A program made the position numbers and the translations under genes. DNA of 42,500 nucleotides from Monosiga brevicollis MX1 (taxonomy: Eukaryota; Opisthokonta; Choanoflagellata; Craspedida; Salpingoecidae). Each line of letters starts with the position of its first letter. Position 1 is the first letter of the stretch. The stretch is taken from assembly GCF_000002865.3 (NCBI RefSeq), contig NW_001865051.1, positions 818,047 through 860,546 of the forward strand, in the 5' to 3' direction. The notes under the pieces were generated by a model that did not search any database, was not told the DNA's origin, and worked only from the letters and a program-made list of their open reading frames with translations. Positions 11,959-23,898 of this stretch are shown here, one piece after another.

Positions 11959-13360
11959 CGACGATGATGATGATTCCAAACCGGCACCCAAGCTCTCATT
12001 CGCCCCTTCATCGACTGGAACTGGCTTTGGTGGGTTTGGCGCCAAGCCCGCCACAAGTACAAGCTCGGCTTCATTGTCGTTTGGCAACAAAAGCACGCCC
12101 TTCGGGGGGTCGAGTGGCGCAGGACTCGCCGCCAGCAAACCTGTTTCTTTTGGAATCCCACCAGCAGCGGTTAAACCCGCTGAATCGGCATCTACCTCAA
12201 GCAGTTTGGCGTCCGCCTCAGGTAGCAAGGCGTCGCTTGCGAGCCAGTCGCTCTCATCGCCCAAGGTTGCGCTACCTCACCGCTTGTTGGTGCCGCGCCG
12301 CGCGTCGTGCGCCCCCCGTCCAATGTAGGCTGGCGCGAGGATCAACTTGGCAAGCTCAAGGCACTGAACACTGCTTTTTTGAAACATGTGACGGCCGAGG
12401 TGGGTCCCGTATCGCCCATTGTCCGATTATGCCTCTTTTGTGTTTCTCATCACGAAGGGGATTCGTGTGCCCCAACCTTAAATGCGTGTAGCTTGCCCAA
12501 CCGGGTGCCGTGGATTTGACTCCTGTTCTGGATGATTACAAGAAACATCTGAGCACAATTCGTAGTAGCTCGGCGCCCGCTGCGAGTGCCAAGCCCGATG
12601 TCCAGCCGAGTGCCACCAGCGCAGGCACTGATGCGAATAAGCCTACAGCCAGCGAGGCGAAAACGGGTGATGCTGCCAAGGAAGACTTGCCCGATGAAGG
12701 CGAAACGCTTCACAGCGTGCGGTGCGTTTCACTCAACTGGTCGTGCTCATCCAGATTCATTCGCTTGCTCACCGTCCAAATTGCCTGTTGTATCCCCATG
12801 GACCGTTCACAGTGCCAAGCTGTTTTACAAAGTCAAAGATGCGTGGAAAGATTCGGGTACAGGCACGCTGCGCGTGTTGAAGGAATCGGATACGAAGAAA
12901 ATTCGCCTCATCATTCGCGAGGATGAGGGATCGCGGTGAGTTTGGCAACGGTCTTGCGAGGGGGTTTCGTGCCAAGTGCTCACCACTCTTTGTTCGCCCG
13001 AGCAGAAAAATTCGCCTGAACGTCTATCTTCAAAAGGATTTGCCAGTGCTGGATGCGCAGAAGAACACGGTTTGTTGCGTTGTTCTGGACATATTACTTG
13101 GTCTTGGCCCTCATTGCCAGCAGGCAAGAGCGGTGTTCGAGGTTGACCCAACTCACACCCTGCCTCCTCATGATTTTTTAAATCTCTTCCTCGCATAGGT
13201 CATGTTGACGTTGGTTCCCAACCCGCCTTTGGAGCCGGAAAAGAAGGATCCGGAAGCAGATTCCGCTTCCGGTCCAGTGCCAGCCCTTCTCAAAGTCAAG
13301 ACGCCCGTCTTTGCTCAAAACTTGGCCAAGAAACTCAAGGAGCTCCAGGCCTCTTTGTAA
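10673..13360 (+). CDS. NUP50: Nucleoporin NUP50 (FG-rich, Ran-binding domain)
   Basis: This is a nuclear-basket nucleoporin that helps importin-alpha cargo release and recycling. Ten exons, 10673-10797, 10907-10949, 11063-11141, 11248-11606, 11735-12221, 12329-12399, 12492-12721, 12813-12935, 13006-13069 and 13199-13360, sum to 1743 nt (580 residues). The N-terminus (AKRQADRQLT, then basic KRKIVSAKRN) matches the importin-alpha-binding segment of NUP50. Residues 60-360 are FG-rich (SGFGGFGGFGGFG, FGAKPA, SFGNKS). The conserved LGKLKALNTAFLKHV and VDLTPVLDDYKKHL blocks follow. Residues about 462-575 form the RanBD1 domain (KLFYKVKDAWKDSGTGTLRV, LTLVPNPPLEP). An unusual long Asp tract interrupts the FG region. 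Its start faces the RPS11 leader exon, about 280 bases away. Confidence 0.94.
11862..11977 (+). repeat. GAC/GAT repeat coding a poly-Asp tract in NUP50
   Basis: Mixed GAC and GAT codons encode an almost pure Asp run of about 25 residues, preceded by a mixed Asp/Glu/Asn stretch from about 11790. The mixture of synonymous codons suggests the peptide is selected rather than the product of pure DNA slippage, although the GAT part is homogeneous. Confidence 0.9.
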
Positions 13361-13470
13361 TCAGCCACGAGAAAGGTCAAAACTCGAAATTGAATTCTGG
13401 GCATGGCATATGGGTTGGAAACGTCATGATTTGCAATGTTAAAATCAAACTCTTTTGGCTCGGTTCTGCT

Positions 13471-15543
13471 TCATCCTGTATCAGCGTTCATGGCTGGACT
13501 TGTGTGGCCTAGTTCCCGTTGGTGCAAACCCTTGAGTGAATCCACAACGGGCTCGAGGGCAGGGTCTTGAGCAGCGCGCATAGCGGTCTTTCCCATCCAA
13601 ATCAAGCCAAGGCAGGAATGTAAGGTTTATGGGGCAAACTATGCCGTGCGAATATACATGCAGCCATGCAGCAACCAACGGCGACTCACCATAACCTCCT
13701 GCACATTCGAACTGTCAACGAAGTTGCCTGATACCTGAACCAGAAAATAAAACAAAAAAAACCAAGGGGTCGGGGCGACAGCCAATGTTTGTCAGCTGCG
13801 CGGCAAAACATGCTTGCATGATTCGGCCTGAAGCTTCAAGGGATTAAGCAAACCAGCCGACGGACCGCAATGGTATCGGTCAAGTTGGTGACGGTATGTG
13901 GACTTCCACCCGGAACAAAGAGGAGATCACCGGCACGCAGGACACAGCGCATAGGTGTTGCATATTGCACGGCAGGGGTCTCTGGCTCATCGGGGCGACG
14001 AACATCAGCCTGCCAGCAGGTTACGAAAGAAGGCATGACGAAAAGATTGGTCGCGGAGGAGTGAAACACGCAAGTGCAAGCGCAGGAAACGGGAGCTTGC
14101 GGCATGGATACTACCTCAAAGATGGGTTCAGCTGAGGCGCTGTAGTCTGGATAGAGCAGGGGGAGCTGAGCGGGTGGTAGAAAAATCCATTCCTTCTCGC
14201 CCGACATCATGGCCATATAAAAGTGTGTGCCAAAGACGTCCACATGCCACGCGCTGCTGACGTGTTTGGGGCCAATGAATAAGCTGGGCCAAGCTGCTTG
14301 ATATCGCTGCCCGGCTGGCTGTTGAGTCAGATAGTCGTTGTCGACCCATTTGGGCATTTGTAGGCGAGCAGCCAAATCGGGGCAGTGCACAGGTAATGAC
14401 CAGTCAAACAGGTAGAGATCCTGCCAAAAAGGTGCGTTGGTGATTGCGGCAGCTACCAACCGACGCGCGAGACGAGCGGGTGGAAGTAAAAGAGAACCAT
14501 GCACCGTACCTCTGCCTGGTGAGTAGCGAGGCGCTCAAGAAAGTCGGACACGGTGGTGTGCTGAGCATCTTCGAGCCTAGCCCAGTTGACGCTGTCGGCC
14601 ATGGGTCGGCGCAGTTGAACCTGTTGGTGTTCAACCAAAAACGCGTGCACACACAGAGAGAGGGAGAGAGAGAGCGTGTGTGAGACAGAGTGAGAATGTT
14701 GAGATACTGGCAGAGGCGTTGCAAGTGGCAAAAGGCCTCACCCGCGATTCACCGGCCAACTCTCGGATCGTGTCCAAGGAGAGGAGGGAAGCGGACATTG
14801 CATACGCCCCACGCCGGATGACAACCGGGCGCCTGCGGTGTTGAGAGGCGGCAACGATGCCAAAAGTCCAGGTGTCGGATCAGCAGGAGAACGATCGACC
14901 AGCATCGGTGCAGGTGTTGGTGGACACGATGATGCAATGCGTACCGTGGTCGCACAAAACGAGCCTGAAACTCAGACACGGTCAGGTGTTCGGCCTCCAC
15001 CTCGGTCACGGGGGTGTACGAGATGGCCTGGCGAGCCGAGACGGGCGTGGCGGGCGGATCAGCAAGGAGAGCTGCCCGCTGGGTCAGGGCGGCGTCTGCC
15101 AGCAACGCACGGGCAGCAACTTTAACCAGGGGTCCATCCTGAAGTGCTCCTGGCTGAAGTTGTCGAAAATTGTCGAGGATGAGGCGCGCGTCGCTGGGCT
15201 GGCGCAGGAGCAGCAGGGCGCCCAGCAAAGCCTCGAGCACCCCATTGTGTTCGCTGCGCTCCGAGCACGCGCGCTCTATTGCAGCAGCCGGTTCGGTCAG
15301 AGGTTCTGGTCTTGTCCAGGGCGCCAAGGCGTGTGTGCGCCGTACACAGGTGACGAGCAATTCGCGGCCCGCCGCGGAACGTGCAAAGCGAACCAGTCGC
15401 GTCTGTGGACAAGCGGGCTGGCTCGGGGCTGACGCCGCCCCTGCTCGGGCTGCACGACGCATGTGCCGTGCCAGCAGCACAAAGATGTCACCGGACGGAG
15501 CCCCCTCTCCATCCCCCTCTCCACAGCAGCAGCAGCGCCCCAT
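13471..15543 (-). CDS. JmjC-domain oxygenase, JMJD6-like
   Basis: This is a predicted Fe(II)/2-oxoglutarate dioxygenase acting on protein or RNA-associated substrates. Seven exons, 15543-14945, 14832-14742, 14620-14510, 14420-14115, 14009-13866, 13734-13690 and 13587-13471, sum to 1413 nt (470 residues). The JmjC fold begins with VSEFQARFV and RRPVVIRRGAYA. The iron site is the HVD of AWHVDVFGTHFYM, with Lys 17 residues after the first His, as in JMJD6. The distal His lies in LLFVPGGSPHTVTNL, followed by an Asn four residues on. These spacings match the JMJD6 cupin, so it should be catalytically competent. The first 200 residues (MGRCCCCGEGDGEGAP onward) are helical and Ala/Leu/Arg-rich, with no family I recognise. 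The last acceptor (GGGAAAG) is weak. NUP50 converges on it, leaving 110 nt between the stop codons. Confidence 0.85.
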
Positions 15544-17087
15544 GTTCGTTCGACCAGTCGATCGCCTTCTGTGCTGGTACTGGTGCTGGCTCCTCTCTCT
15601 CACTCCCACTTCACATTGTCAGCATGTCAGCATGTCATCTTACGCCGTTTGCGTGCATGCACGCACCGTGGAGGGTTGTCCGCCAGCCAGCAGCTGGGAT
15701 GCTACAGCAGTGGAGCGGGCATGGCAAGAAGGGGCGCTGTCCGCGTGTTTCTGTCCGCAGGCAAGTCGTGTCCGCTATGCGCTCGGATGGCCAGGGCTCG
15801 CGACTGACAGGACAAGGGAAACAAGGCAGAGGGACAAAGCGAGATGTTGCCAGAATTTGTGTCCGCTTTTGCGCGCCGGACACGAAGCGATGCCTGGTAG
15901 ACGGGGCAACGTCATACTGAGGCGTGAGCGGGCGGCAAGTACTGTAGCTGCCTGCTCCTCTGGCGTTGTGCCCGCTCCAGCTCTGACAAACTCAAAGCAA
16001 AACCTTGGCAGGACACAAGGACGAGCAAAACCACCCCACCGTCATGGACTTCGTCCTCATTCCACCCAAAGGCCTCTAGGTGGCTTTGACACCCAAGCCG
16101 GCTTTCCGTCCGTTTGCACGCCACAGGGCGCCTTTTGTCCGGGTGCCTAAGAGCAGGATGGCCGTTACAGCCACGTTCCCACTTGTGTTTGCTGGCCCCT
16201 CCCCACCACATTGCGTTGCTCCGTCCTGATTCCTGGCCGCCTTGGGGCTCATAAATTGGTCATCATTGCCAGCGTGCCAGAGTGACCAGTCAGCCCTGCG
16301 TTCCTGCCCCCACTCCCTCACACACACACACACACACACACACGTACCAGCAAACACTGCCCCGACGCGCGTTCAGTCGCTTGTGGCCAGGCTCGGGCAG
16401 CAGAGCCCGTCCGTCCGGCTGCATACTTTCAACGGCCACTTGGATTCTGGGCATTGCCAGCCCCCACTTTCCTACTCACACTCTCCCAACTCAACCCCCT
16501 CGCCCACCCGTGACCGGCCAAGCGAGCGAGCGCGCATGCCATCCTCATTCCCACTGCTGCCATTGTCGCCGCCGTCGCTCACGCCACTACACACTCCCCT
16601 CTCTCCTTGTTGCCAGTTGTTTTTGCTCGCCAACACCATCACAGCGCTTGCTCTCGTTGCGTTTCCTACCCACACTATTGTACGAAAGCCAAGCCCTTGA
16701 CCTTGGTTGAGGCGTGACAAGCGACATTGGCATCCAGGCCACCAATCTGTTTTTCCTTCACATGCCACAGCGCCTCACCCCCTGAGTTTGGGGTCGGTGC
16801 GTTAAGACTCTGCACTCTCGACGGCCACTTGCTCTCGGCACGACCATCTCGCAACTGTGCCCGACGACCCCATTCTGCCCCCTCACTGCCCTCATCAGGT
16901 GCTACACTGCCACTTGATCGGGCCACACTCAAAGCGCCATTATCCCTGCATTTTTCCCAACTTTTTTTGAAGGAGACGCTCGTGGCGTGCGGCTGTGCTG
17001 AGCTTTCGTAACACCACGTTTTTACGCGTCTGCTCCCTGCTTGCCGTACTACCTGCACCGCAAAAAAAAAACAAAAACAAAAACACC
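15544..17087. other. Divergent intergenic region
   Basis: About 1.5 kb separates the start of the JmjC gene from the start of the MYND gene. It contains a (CA)12 array at about 16318-16343 and several runs of alternating C-rich text. The open frames on both strands look non-coding: no recognisable domains and no coherent splice sites. I see no RNA gene. Confidence 0.55.
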
Positions 17088-18493
17088 ATGGCCACCGTGG
17101 GGCCTGGCGGCTTGCAAGTCAAGCTCCAATCCAACAACGTCTGCGGCAACCCCGTGTGTCGTCGCATTGCCCCGAAGCACAAGTGTGCTCGCTGCATGTC
17201 CATCTGCTGTACGTTTGCATATTCGTTGCTTGGTTGCAGCCTCTTGGACATGTCAATGCCGCGCCAATGAGCTGCAGCCCACGAATCGCCACTCACCAAT
17301 CATGCTGCTACTCCGTGACACTGGCCCCTAGACTGTAGCCGAGAATGCCAGTTGAGCCACTACAGCGTACATAAGATGCCCTGCAAGGCCATCGCCGCAC
17401 AATTCCTTGGCGTTGACAACCTTCGCTTCCTGGGTTTCGAGCCTCAGGACGCTGAGGATCGCCACATCATCATGGCCATCACAACCATTGCCGAACAGCT
17501 GGAACGCACCATGCCTCTACCCTCGTGCATGGTGCACCCAGATGCACCCCTCAGCCACTTTCATGAGGGCATTTTGCCGCTCCTGCCTGCCCACAAGGTA
17601 CACCCACCCCCCGTGACTATTCGCTCAACTTGCAGCCATCGCCCCCTTTTATATCCGACTCATACCACGGCCCTCTTGCCTACTTGCCGCTCTTGTAGGA
17701 GGGTGATTGCTTGATTGATGCTGATCAAACCTACGCCGGAGTTGTGCTCTCTCAGCGGCTGCTGCAAACCATGCTGTTGCGCGCCAACCTTCGCATGGGC
17801 GACGTGCTATACTCAATCACCACGCGCGATGGAGTGGCGCGTGCCGTTCTTGCCAGGGATCCCGATAGTGCCGACCGCGTCCTCATGTACACGCCCCTCA
17901 TCCCCATGCTCCGCCCCAGCCAAGGCGCTGCCATGGGCTCGATATCGGTGGCGTCGCTCATTCGCTGGCGACGTTCGACCATGTGCGCCCACGCTTCGGC
18001 CTCAGACCTGACGCAGTTCACGCCGACGGAGCGCGCCTCCATCGCTCAGGAGTTGCTCTTCCTGGCCGACCAAACTGCCTTTCCCACCATGCAGCTTGCC
18101 CGCGCCATGGGTGTTCGCGGTGCATTGGTGTTGCATGTGACAGAACACAATCTCTGTTGGCAATTCCGCCCGCGCTTCTTCTTGCGTGAAATGGGCGAAG
18201 AGGTGCTGCGCGCAATCGACAACTATGATCCTGACCAGGCCATTGTGACTCTGACCATGGGCTCGATTATTTCCAGCGAGGATAATCCCACCACGGTCCT
18301 GCTTGTCAACCCGCTCCACGTGGCCCGGGCATTTCATCAGCAGGTCCTCGAGCCCAAGGTGCTTGCCAACATGCGAGCTACCTGCTATCAGTCACCGTGC
18401 CAGGCTGAATACGACATGCTGCATGCCCGTCAGTCTCAAAAGGCCGCTCATTGCTCCGACATGGGGGTGGCAATCGATGAGAGTGAGGCGTGA
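17088..18493 (+). CDS. MYND zinc-finger protein, C-terminal part unknown
   Basis: Three exons, 17088-17212, 17339-17597 and 17699-18493, sum to 1179 nt (392 residues). The start ATG sits in CACCATGG. Residues 13-55 form a MYND finger. Its ligands are the two Cys of CGNPVC, CARC, the CC of ICCTREC, then C/H in QLSHYSVHKMPC; the ECQ..H...HK..C ending is diagnostic. The junction across the first intron (donor GTTTGC) restores this ending only in phase 2, which fixes the splice choice. The remaining 330 residues are an uninterrupted, folded-looking sequence with blocks such as GALVLHVTEHNLCWQFRPRF and MGSIISSEDNPTTVLLVNP that I cannot assign. There is no SET domain. MYND fingers mediate protein-protein contacts, so a scaffold or adaptor role is possible but unproven. 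Confidence 0.85.
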
Positions 18494-19021
18494 TCCCTGC
18501 ACGCGCTGATACTAGACACCGGCAAATTGTGCTGATTATTATTATTCTTTCCAACCTTTCCTTCGATGTTTGATTTCTTTCCCTTTGAGTCCGTTGTTCT
18601 TGATGGCTGTGATCATACATAGCAAGACGATGACGTTCAAGACGATGTTTCATTACCGACATGTGAGTCCTTCCTGAGGTTTTCCGTTTTTTTTTTTTTT
18701 TTAAAGATTTCCACTCGCATATCTCTGCTCGTACCGTCGTGCTCAGCATTTTTAAAAGCACAAATGCAAAAGCGACACGGAAAAAAGAAGAGCTGTTTCA
18801 AGATGGCAGTGTTGTTGACATGTGAATAGATAATGACTTTGTGATCAGCCGTGAAGGCACATTTGACATGATGACTATGCTAGTGGCAAGAAGAGAATCG
18901 CGATTATGATGATCGAGGGCGCCGCATCTGGCTCCTGAACCATGAGAGAAAAGGAGAGAATGGGCAAAGAACACCAACGATACTCGTGTCAAAACAGTCG
19001 ATGCTGTCTTCAACTTTGCGC
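18494..19021. other. Convergent 3' region
   Basis: This lies between the MYND stop and the stop of the caprin-like gene. It is AT-richer than its surroundings, with ATTATTATTATT at about 18535 and a T-run near 18690. It probably holds both 3' untranslated regions and poly(A) sites. No gene is seen. Confidence 0.55.
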
Positions 19022-22000
19022 TTAATGGTTCAGCGAAGCGAAGTAGGTGCCACTGCTGTGAGCTGGATGCGTGGGGTCGCTGTGGTTGGGCATGGTACTA
19101 CCAGCGCTGCTTGCACCTGTGCCATTGGTACGGTAGCCATAGCTTTGGTGACCCAAACCCAGTCCGAACGGAGCCTCTCCTTGTGCGACGTGGGTGTTCT
19201 CTTCATACGTAAAGGAATCTGAGGTCCTGGGAGGACCATACATGCCAATGCTACCTGTCGGGCGCTCGAGGCCCGGTGGAAAGCCACCGCTTCCGGCACC
19301 TAGTGTCCACATACCCGAGGTAAGAAAAACAGGCTTTCCTCCAAAACACAGTATCCCTCCTAATCGACATTCATGCAGGTAGTCAGGCCTTACCTGGCCG
19401 AAGGGGTGCTGTTGCTTCCTGAGCAGGCTGGGACGCATGTTGCGGGAGGGTTTGGTGGTCAGAGCTCGACTTGAATGGCTGATCCCGCACATGGCGGTTG
19501 AATGATGGTTCCGAAAGCAGCCCATGCGTGAAATCGGTATCAGAGTGCGCGACCTGAGCTGGGTCGATTCTCTGTGCATATGGCGCGTTAAGTGACATGG
19601 ACATGGGCGTTGGCTGCTGGAATTGATGAGGCGCTGCAGCAGGTTGATGCTGCTGTTGTTGCTGTTGTCGATGTTGATAAAATTGTTGGTACTGTTGCTG
19701 TTGTTGCTGTTGATAGTGTGGTTGATAGTGTTGTTGCTGCTGCTGCGGTTGCTGCTGCTGCGGTTGCTGTTGCTGTTGTTGCTGCTGTTGTTGTTGTTGT
19801 TGTTGAAACTGCTGTTGTTGCTGCGGCTGCGGCTGCGGCTGCGGCTGCTGTTGTGGTTGCTGTTGTGGTTGCTGCTGCCGCGGTGGTTGTTGTGGCTGTG
19901 ACGAAGGGGGTGACAAGTGTTGTTGAGCTTGTTGGCGAAATTGTGGCATGTGAGGCATGTTGCCAGTCAGCATAGCGTGCATTAGATGCGGCGGCATGCC
20001 CATTCCTCCAGGAGGATGCCCCATGCCCATCGCCTCTTGCATTTGCCGGAGCCACATCATTTGCTGCGTTGCAGGGCATGGAATACAAGAACAGATGTGA
20101 GCTGTCAGGCAAGGCGGCGGACACCAATTTTGCATGATCAAGAAAGAGATGTCAATACAAGTTGGTGACTTGGAGACAGACAGGCAGCCAGACAGGCAGA
20201 TAGACAAACAGCCAGACAGGCAGATAGACAGATAGATAGACAGACAGATAGACAGACAGACAGAAACACACGCTCCAGCGCATGCTGACCATCATCATAG
20301 GGTTGTTCATGGCAGCCTCCATCCAAGGCATGTATCCAGGATGGTTGCCTGCAGGGCTGTCATTCTGTGTTTCTGGCTCATCTGCAGCCTGATCCTGTTG
20401 CAGCATGTTGCCCTTTGTAAAGGCATCTGCGGCATGCTCTTCCGGCAGACCCGTGCTAGCCGAAAGTGTTCCATCCTCCTGACGGACAGCATTCATGTCC
20501 ACGGCACGAGTGGCCTCAGCATGGCTTGCCTCTGCGCTTGGTTCGGTCTGGTCAAGGGGCGGCCGCTCGTTCGTCCCTGTGTTTGCAGATGATTGGTGGC
20601 CAAAGCCCAAGTCTTCGCCGTGGCCCACGCTGGCCGCAAGAGGTTCAAATGGGGCCGACTCGCTTTGGGAAAGTGCTGAACCAGGGGCAGGCTCCTCCAC
20701 AGCCTCATCGGCGGGGTCAGCGAAGCAAACTCGGCCCGGAAAGCCTGTCACAGCTTCATTGCCCGCTTGGAGAGCGGCTGGGTGGCCATAGTAGGCCTCA
20801 AAACGCCGCTCTTCAAAGCTAGCCGAAACATTTGATGACTGCTCGGGGTTCACTCGCTCTGGCAAGGCGTTTTCACCAGACACCACGTCCATGGGTTCGT
20901 CGTGGACATGATGATCGCCCATGTCCTCTCCGGCGACATCTGAGTTGAGTTGAGTGGGCAGCACAACTGGCTGCTCACGGCGAAAGTCGGCTGACTTGTT
21001 GTCAGCTGGAGCCCGACGTGAGGCCTTGGCGCTCAAGATGGCCGGATCATCCAGGTCGTTCAGATCGACAGTGTCTTCGTGGGTGTCTGCATTGTCGGCT
21101 GCAGTTGCTTGCGTCTCAGGCTGGTGGTTGAACCAAGGCGTTGGCATCTGGTGTAAGCATAGGCAAGGCTTGCATGAGTGCATGGTCTACAGAACGTCCC
21201 TCAAATTGACGCGCCTCACTAAAACAACCATACGTACCTCGGACAAAACGGGAGCAGGAGGACGCAATACGACCACTGGATCAGCCGGGTCTGTTTGCAG
21301 AGTGGCCTCTTGTGCCGCAGCCGCCGTCTCAGTGTTGTCTTGCCCCTTGGTTTCTGCTGGCGCTGCATGCGCCTGTGGTGCAGCGGTTCCCTGTCCTTTT
21401 GGTTCAGCACTTGCACCCTGCTCTGGCTGTTGCAAATCCTGCTCCCGATGCTCACTATCTGTGTCCGCCTGCATTGGCTCCACCTCGTCGGCTGCCGGGC
21501 GTTTAGGCACGACATCGTCCGCCGCTGCCTCCGCTTCTACCTCTGCCTCTACCGAGTGATCGTCTGCTTCACCAAGTTTAGGCACCCTTGGTCCGTTGCC
21601 AATATTTGCCAAACAAACATGTTGTGCTTGCCACGCCTGAGCCAACGCTATGGCTGGAGCTTGATCGGCATTGGCGTCGCGCAACGGTGCCAGAAGAGGG
21701 ACAAAAGCGTCCGTGGCCAACTCCAGCGAAGCGGGTTCGTGGCTATCAATCGCGAGCAGAGAGGTTTGCCGTGCTGCTCCCTCGATGTCGGCTGCATTGG
21801 TGGGCAGAGTAGTGAGTGCCACCGCCACAGCCTCGAGGACCTGAGATGCATGGAAAGCATGCGCACGCATTGGATGGTGATCAAAGGGATTCATTGATGA
21901 GCAGACGGAGCAGGCCGAGCGTGATCGGCGGTTCGCGTGCATTTCATGGGCTGGGCGGACGTACCCGGCGGCAATAAGCACGTTCAAGACCAGCGACGGA

Positions 22001-23178
22001 AGCTTGCGTCTGTGCTTGAGCGTCCAGAACCCGAGCGCAAGTGGTCTCTAGTTGAGCCAGGAGAGAGGCGCGAAGGTGCGCGCGCTGGGCGCGAACACGC
22101 TCCTGTTGCTTAGCCTCCGAATTGATGACGTTTTCAAGACGTGTTTTAATGGAGTGCAGCTCCTGGATGAGTTGGAGAAGGCTGTCCTTGTGGGCCAGCA
22201 TCTCGCGTTGGTCATCTTCAATCTGACACCCGGGGTTCTCACGCAGCCGGGCTTCCACTTGCTCTGTTTTCATCTGCAGCGTGGCAAGAAATGTTGATTA
22301 GAAGCAGCAAGGTGATGAGGAGCGGATGAGAGTGAGCAAAGAACCGTCAAGGGACTAGGGTACAGGCGGCCGGTGATGTTGTTGGACCACCGGGGACAGG
22401 GTGGCATGACGAGTCATTCTACCTTGCGCTTGTTTAGTGCACGGAGGCGCTTATGAATGATGTCAAGGCACAGCTCGGTTTGCGATGGCTCGGCTGACTC
22501 TGCCGGAGTCATGGGAGCCAAAATCTCGGCCACATGTGCCTCCAAATCGGCCAAGGGCGCGGCCAAACTGGGCCAGGCGATGGCTTCGGGCTGCACAGCA
22601 ACGTCTGCTATCGGAGATGCGGGAGTATCCGTCGCGTTGGTCCCAGAAGCCTCAACAGCTGCTTCGCTCGATGAAGCCGGGGCAGCGACCGTGTCAGGTG
22701 CTTCATTCGTCTGAGAGCTTGTTGGCTCGTTGGGCAAGAGTCGTGTCGAGTCTTGTCGGGGTTGATCCGAAATCGTGGTGGTTGGAGCCGCAAACTCCAC
22801 GGCTTTGTCCGTGGTGGGAACCGAAGTGGATCCATCCGCCTTGGGAGGCAAGACTGATGCCTCTCCATTGCGGCTGGTGCCGTCAGGCACCTTTTTGTTG
22901 CGCTGGTGCGGACCAGATCGCGGGGTGCGCGGTCCTTTGGCCCCATTCGTACGGGCAGGGGCGTCAGTTGGTCCTGCCTTTTCGTTGCCACCATTGCGAC
23001 CATCACGGCGCTATTTGCGGTGCCAAGGAGAACCGTGAGTTGGTTGTTTTTGGAGAAAGCCCTGCTCTTGTCAAGGTCAGTGACTTACCCCAGATCGAGA
23101 ACGCCCAGCACCACCTCGACGCCGACCACCATTGCCAGCAGAGGCGCTGCTGGCTCGGGCGTCGGGAGCAGATTGCAT
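19022..23178 (-). CDS. Caprin-like coiled-coil, Gln-rich protein
   Basis: Seven exons, 23178-23089, 23010-22423, 22273-21965, 21840-21238, 21147-20272 (or 20290), 20063-19394 and 19299-19022, sum to 3414 nt (1137 residues). Residues 1-50 are Arg/Gly-rich (GGRRRGGAGRSRSG), resembling an RGG-type RNA-binding tail. Residues about 210-310 hold a coiled coil beginning LCLDIIHKRLRALNKRKMKT, then EDDQREMLAHKDSLLQLIQEL and a basic helix. This matches the start of the caprin homology region (I..I.KKLRNL.KKK, then DQ...V.KY). Long disordered acidic and Pro/Ala-rich stretches follow. Residues about 830-1000 are Met- then Gln-rich with poly-Gln runs. Caprins are cytoplasmic RNA-binding proteins of RNP granules; a similar role is inferred. 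The donor after NNPMMM is ambiguous (GTCAGC or GTGTGT). Confidence 0.78.
19645..19915 (-). repeat. CAG/CAA repeats coding poly-Gln
   Basis: On the minus strand, mixed CAA and CAG codons encode repeated Gln runs broken by Pro, Tyr and His, inside the caprin-like gene. The opposite strand and other frames give spurious poly-Ala, poly-Leu and poly-Val open frames. Confidence 0.92.
20174..20264. repeat. Tetranucleotide (CAGA/GATA) repeat in an intron
   Basis: This is an imperfect array of CAGA, CAGG and GATA units. It lies in the caprin-like intron between exons ending at 20272 and starting at 20063, directly after the donor. On the sense strand it reads as TCTG/TATC units. Confidence 0.85.
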
Positions 23179-23584
23179 TGTGCTAGGTTGAACTTGCGAT
23201 GCAAGAAAGACTCAGACCGCCAAAGTGACGTGATTGCACACAGCTGGCCGTCAAAGTTGCCCCCGCTTGCCAAGTGATCACCGTATTTCCCCCACCCACG
23301 AAAACCCTGTGACCGCCGGGCATCACGAGTCAAAAATCCGCAAGCAACCATGAGTTCAAGTCTCCGGTCGCCCAACGAACACGGCACAGCACAAGAACCA
23401 CAAAGCCCCAACACCTCAACCCCAGACTGGTACAGCCACAACCACAGCCACAAACGCCACCAAGCCCATTGCCCACACAATCCACCACGAGCACCTCAAG
23501 CGACCCGCCGCTTCCCACACACCCCTGACCGCCTCGACTGCCATTGACAACCACTCACGATGACCCCACTGAACTGAACTGAAC

Positions 23585-23705
<121 letters not shown>

Positions 23706-23898
23706 GGAGGCATCAAGAGCACCACCAACGTGTGTGTGTGTTGTTGGGTAAAACAGCAAATAGTAAAGTGTGTCGTTGCTTACACTGGTGGTTAAAACAA
23801 GAAGAAGAAGAGATAAAGTCCGAGCGACTTGAGGCAGATATGGCAGGATTGGAATTCGTGGAGATGAGGGGGAGGGACACAAGACACACGAGGCACAC

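Noticed and set aside
15170-16150. A 326-codon plus-strand open frame
   Set aside because: It runs antisense to the first JmjC exon and into non-coding sequence. It has no domain and no splice partner.
19588-20127. Poly-Ala, poly-Val and poly-Leu frames
   Set aside because: These are alternative readings of the CAG/CAA tract that codes Gln in the caprin-like gene.
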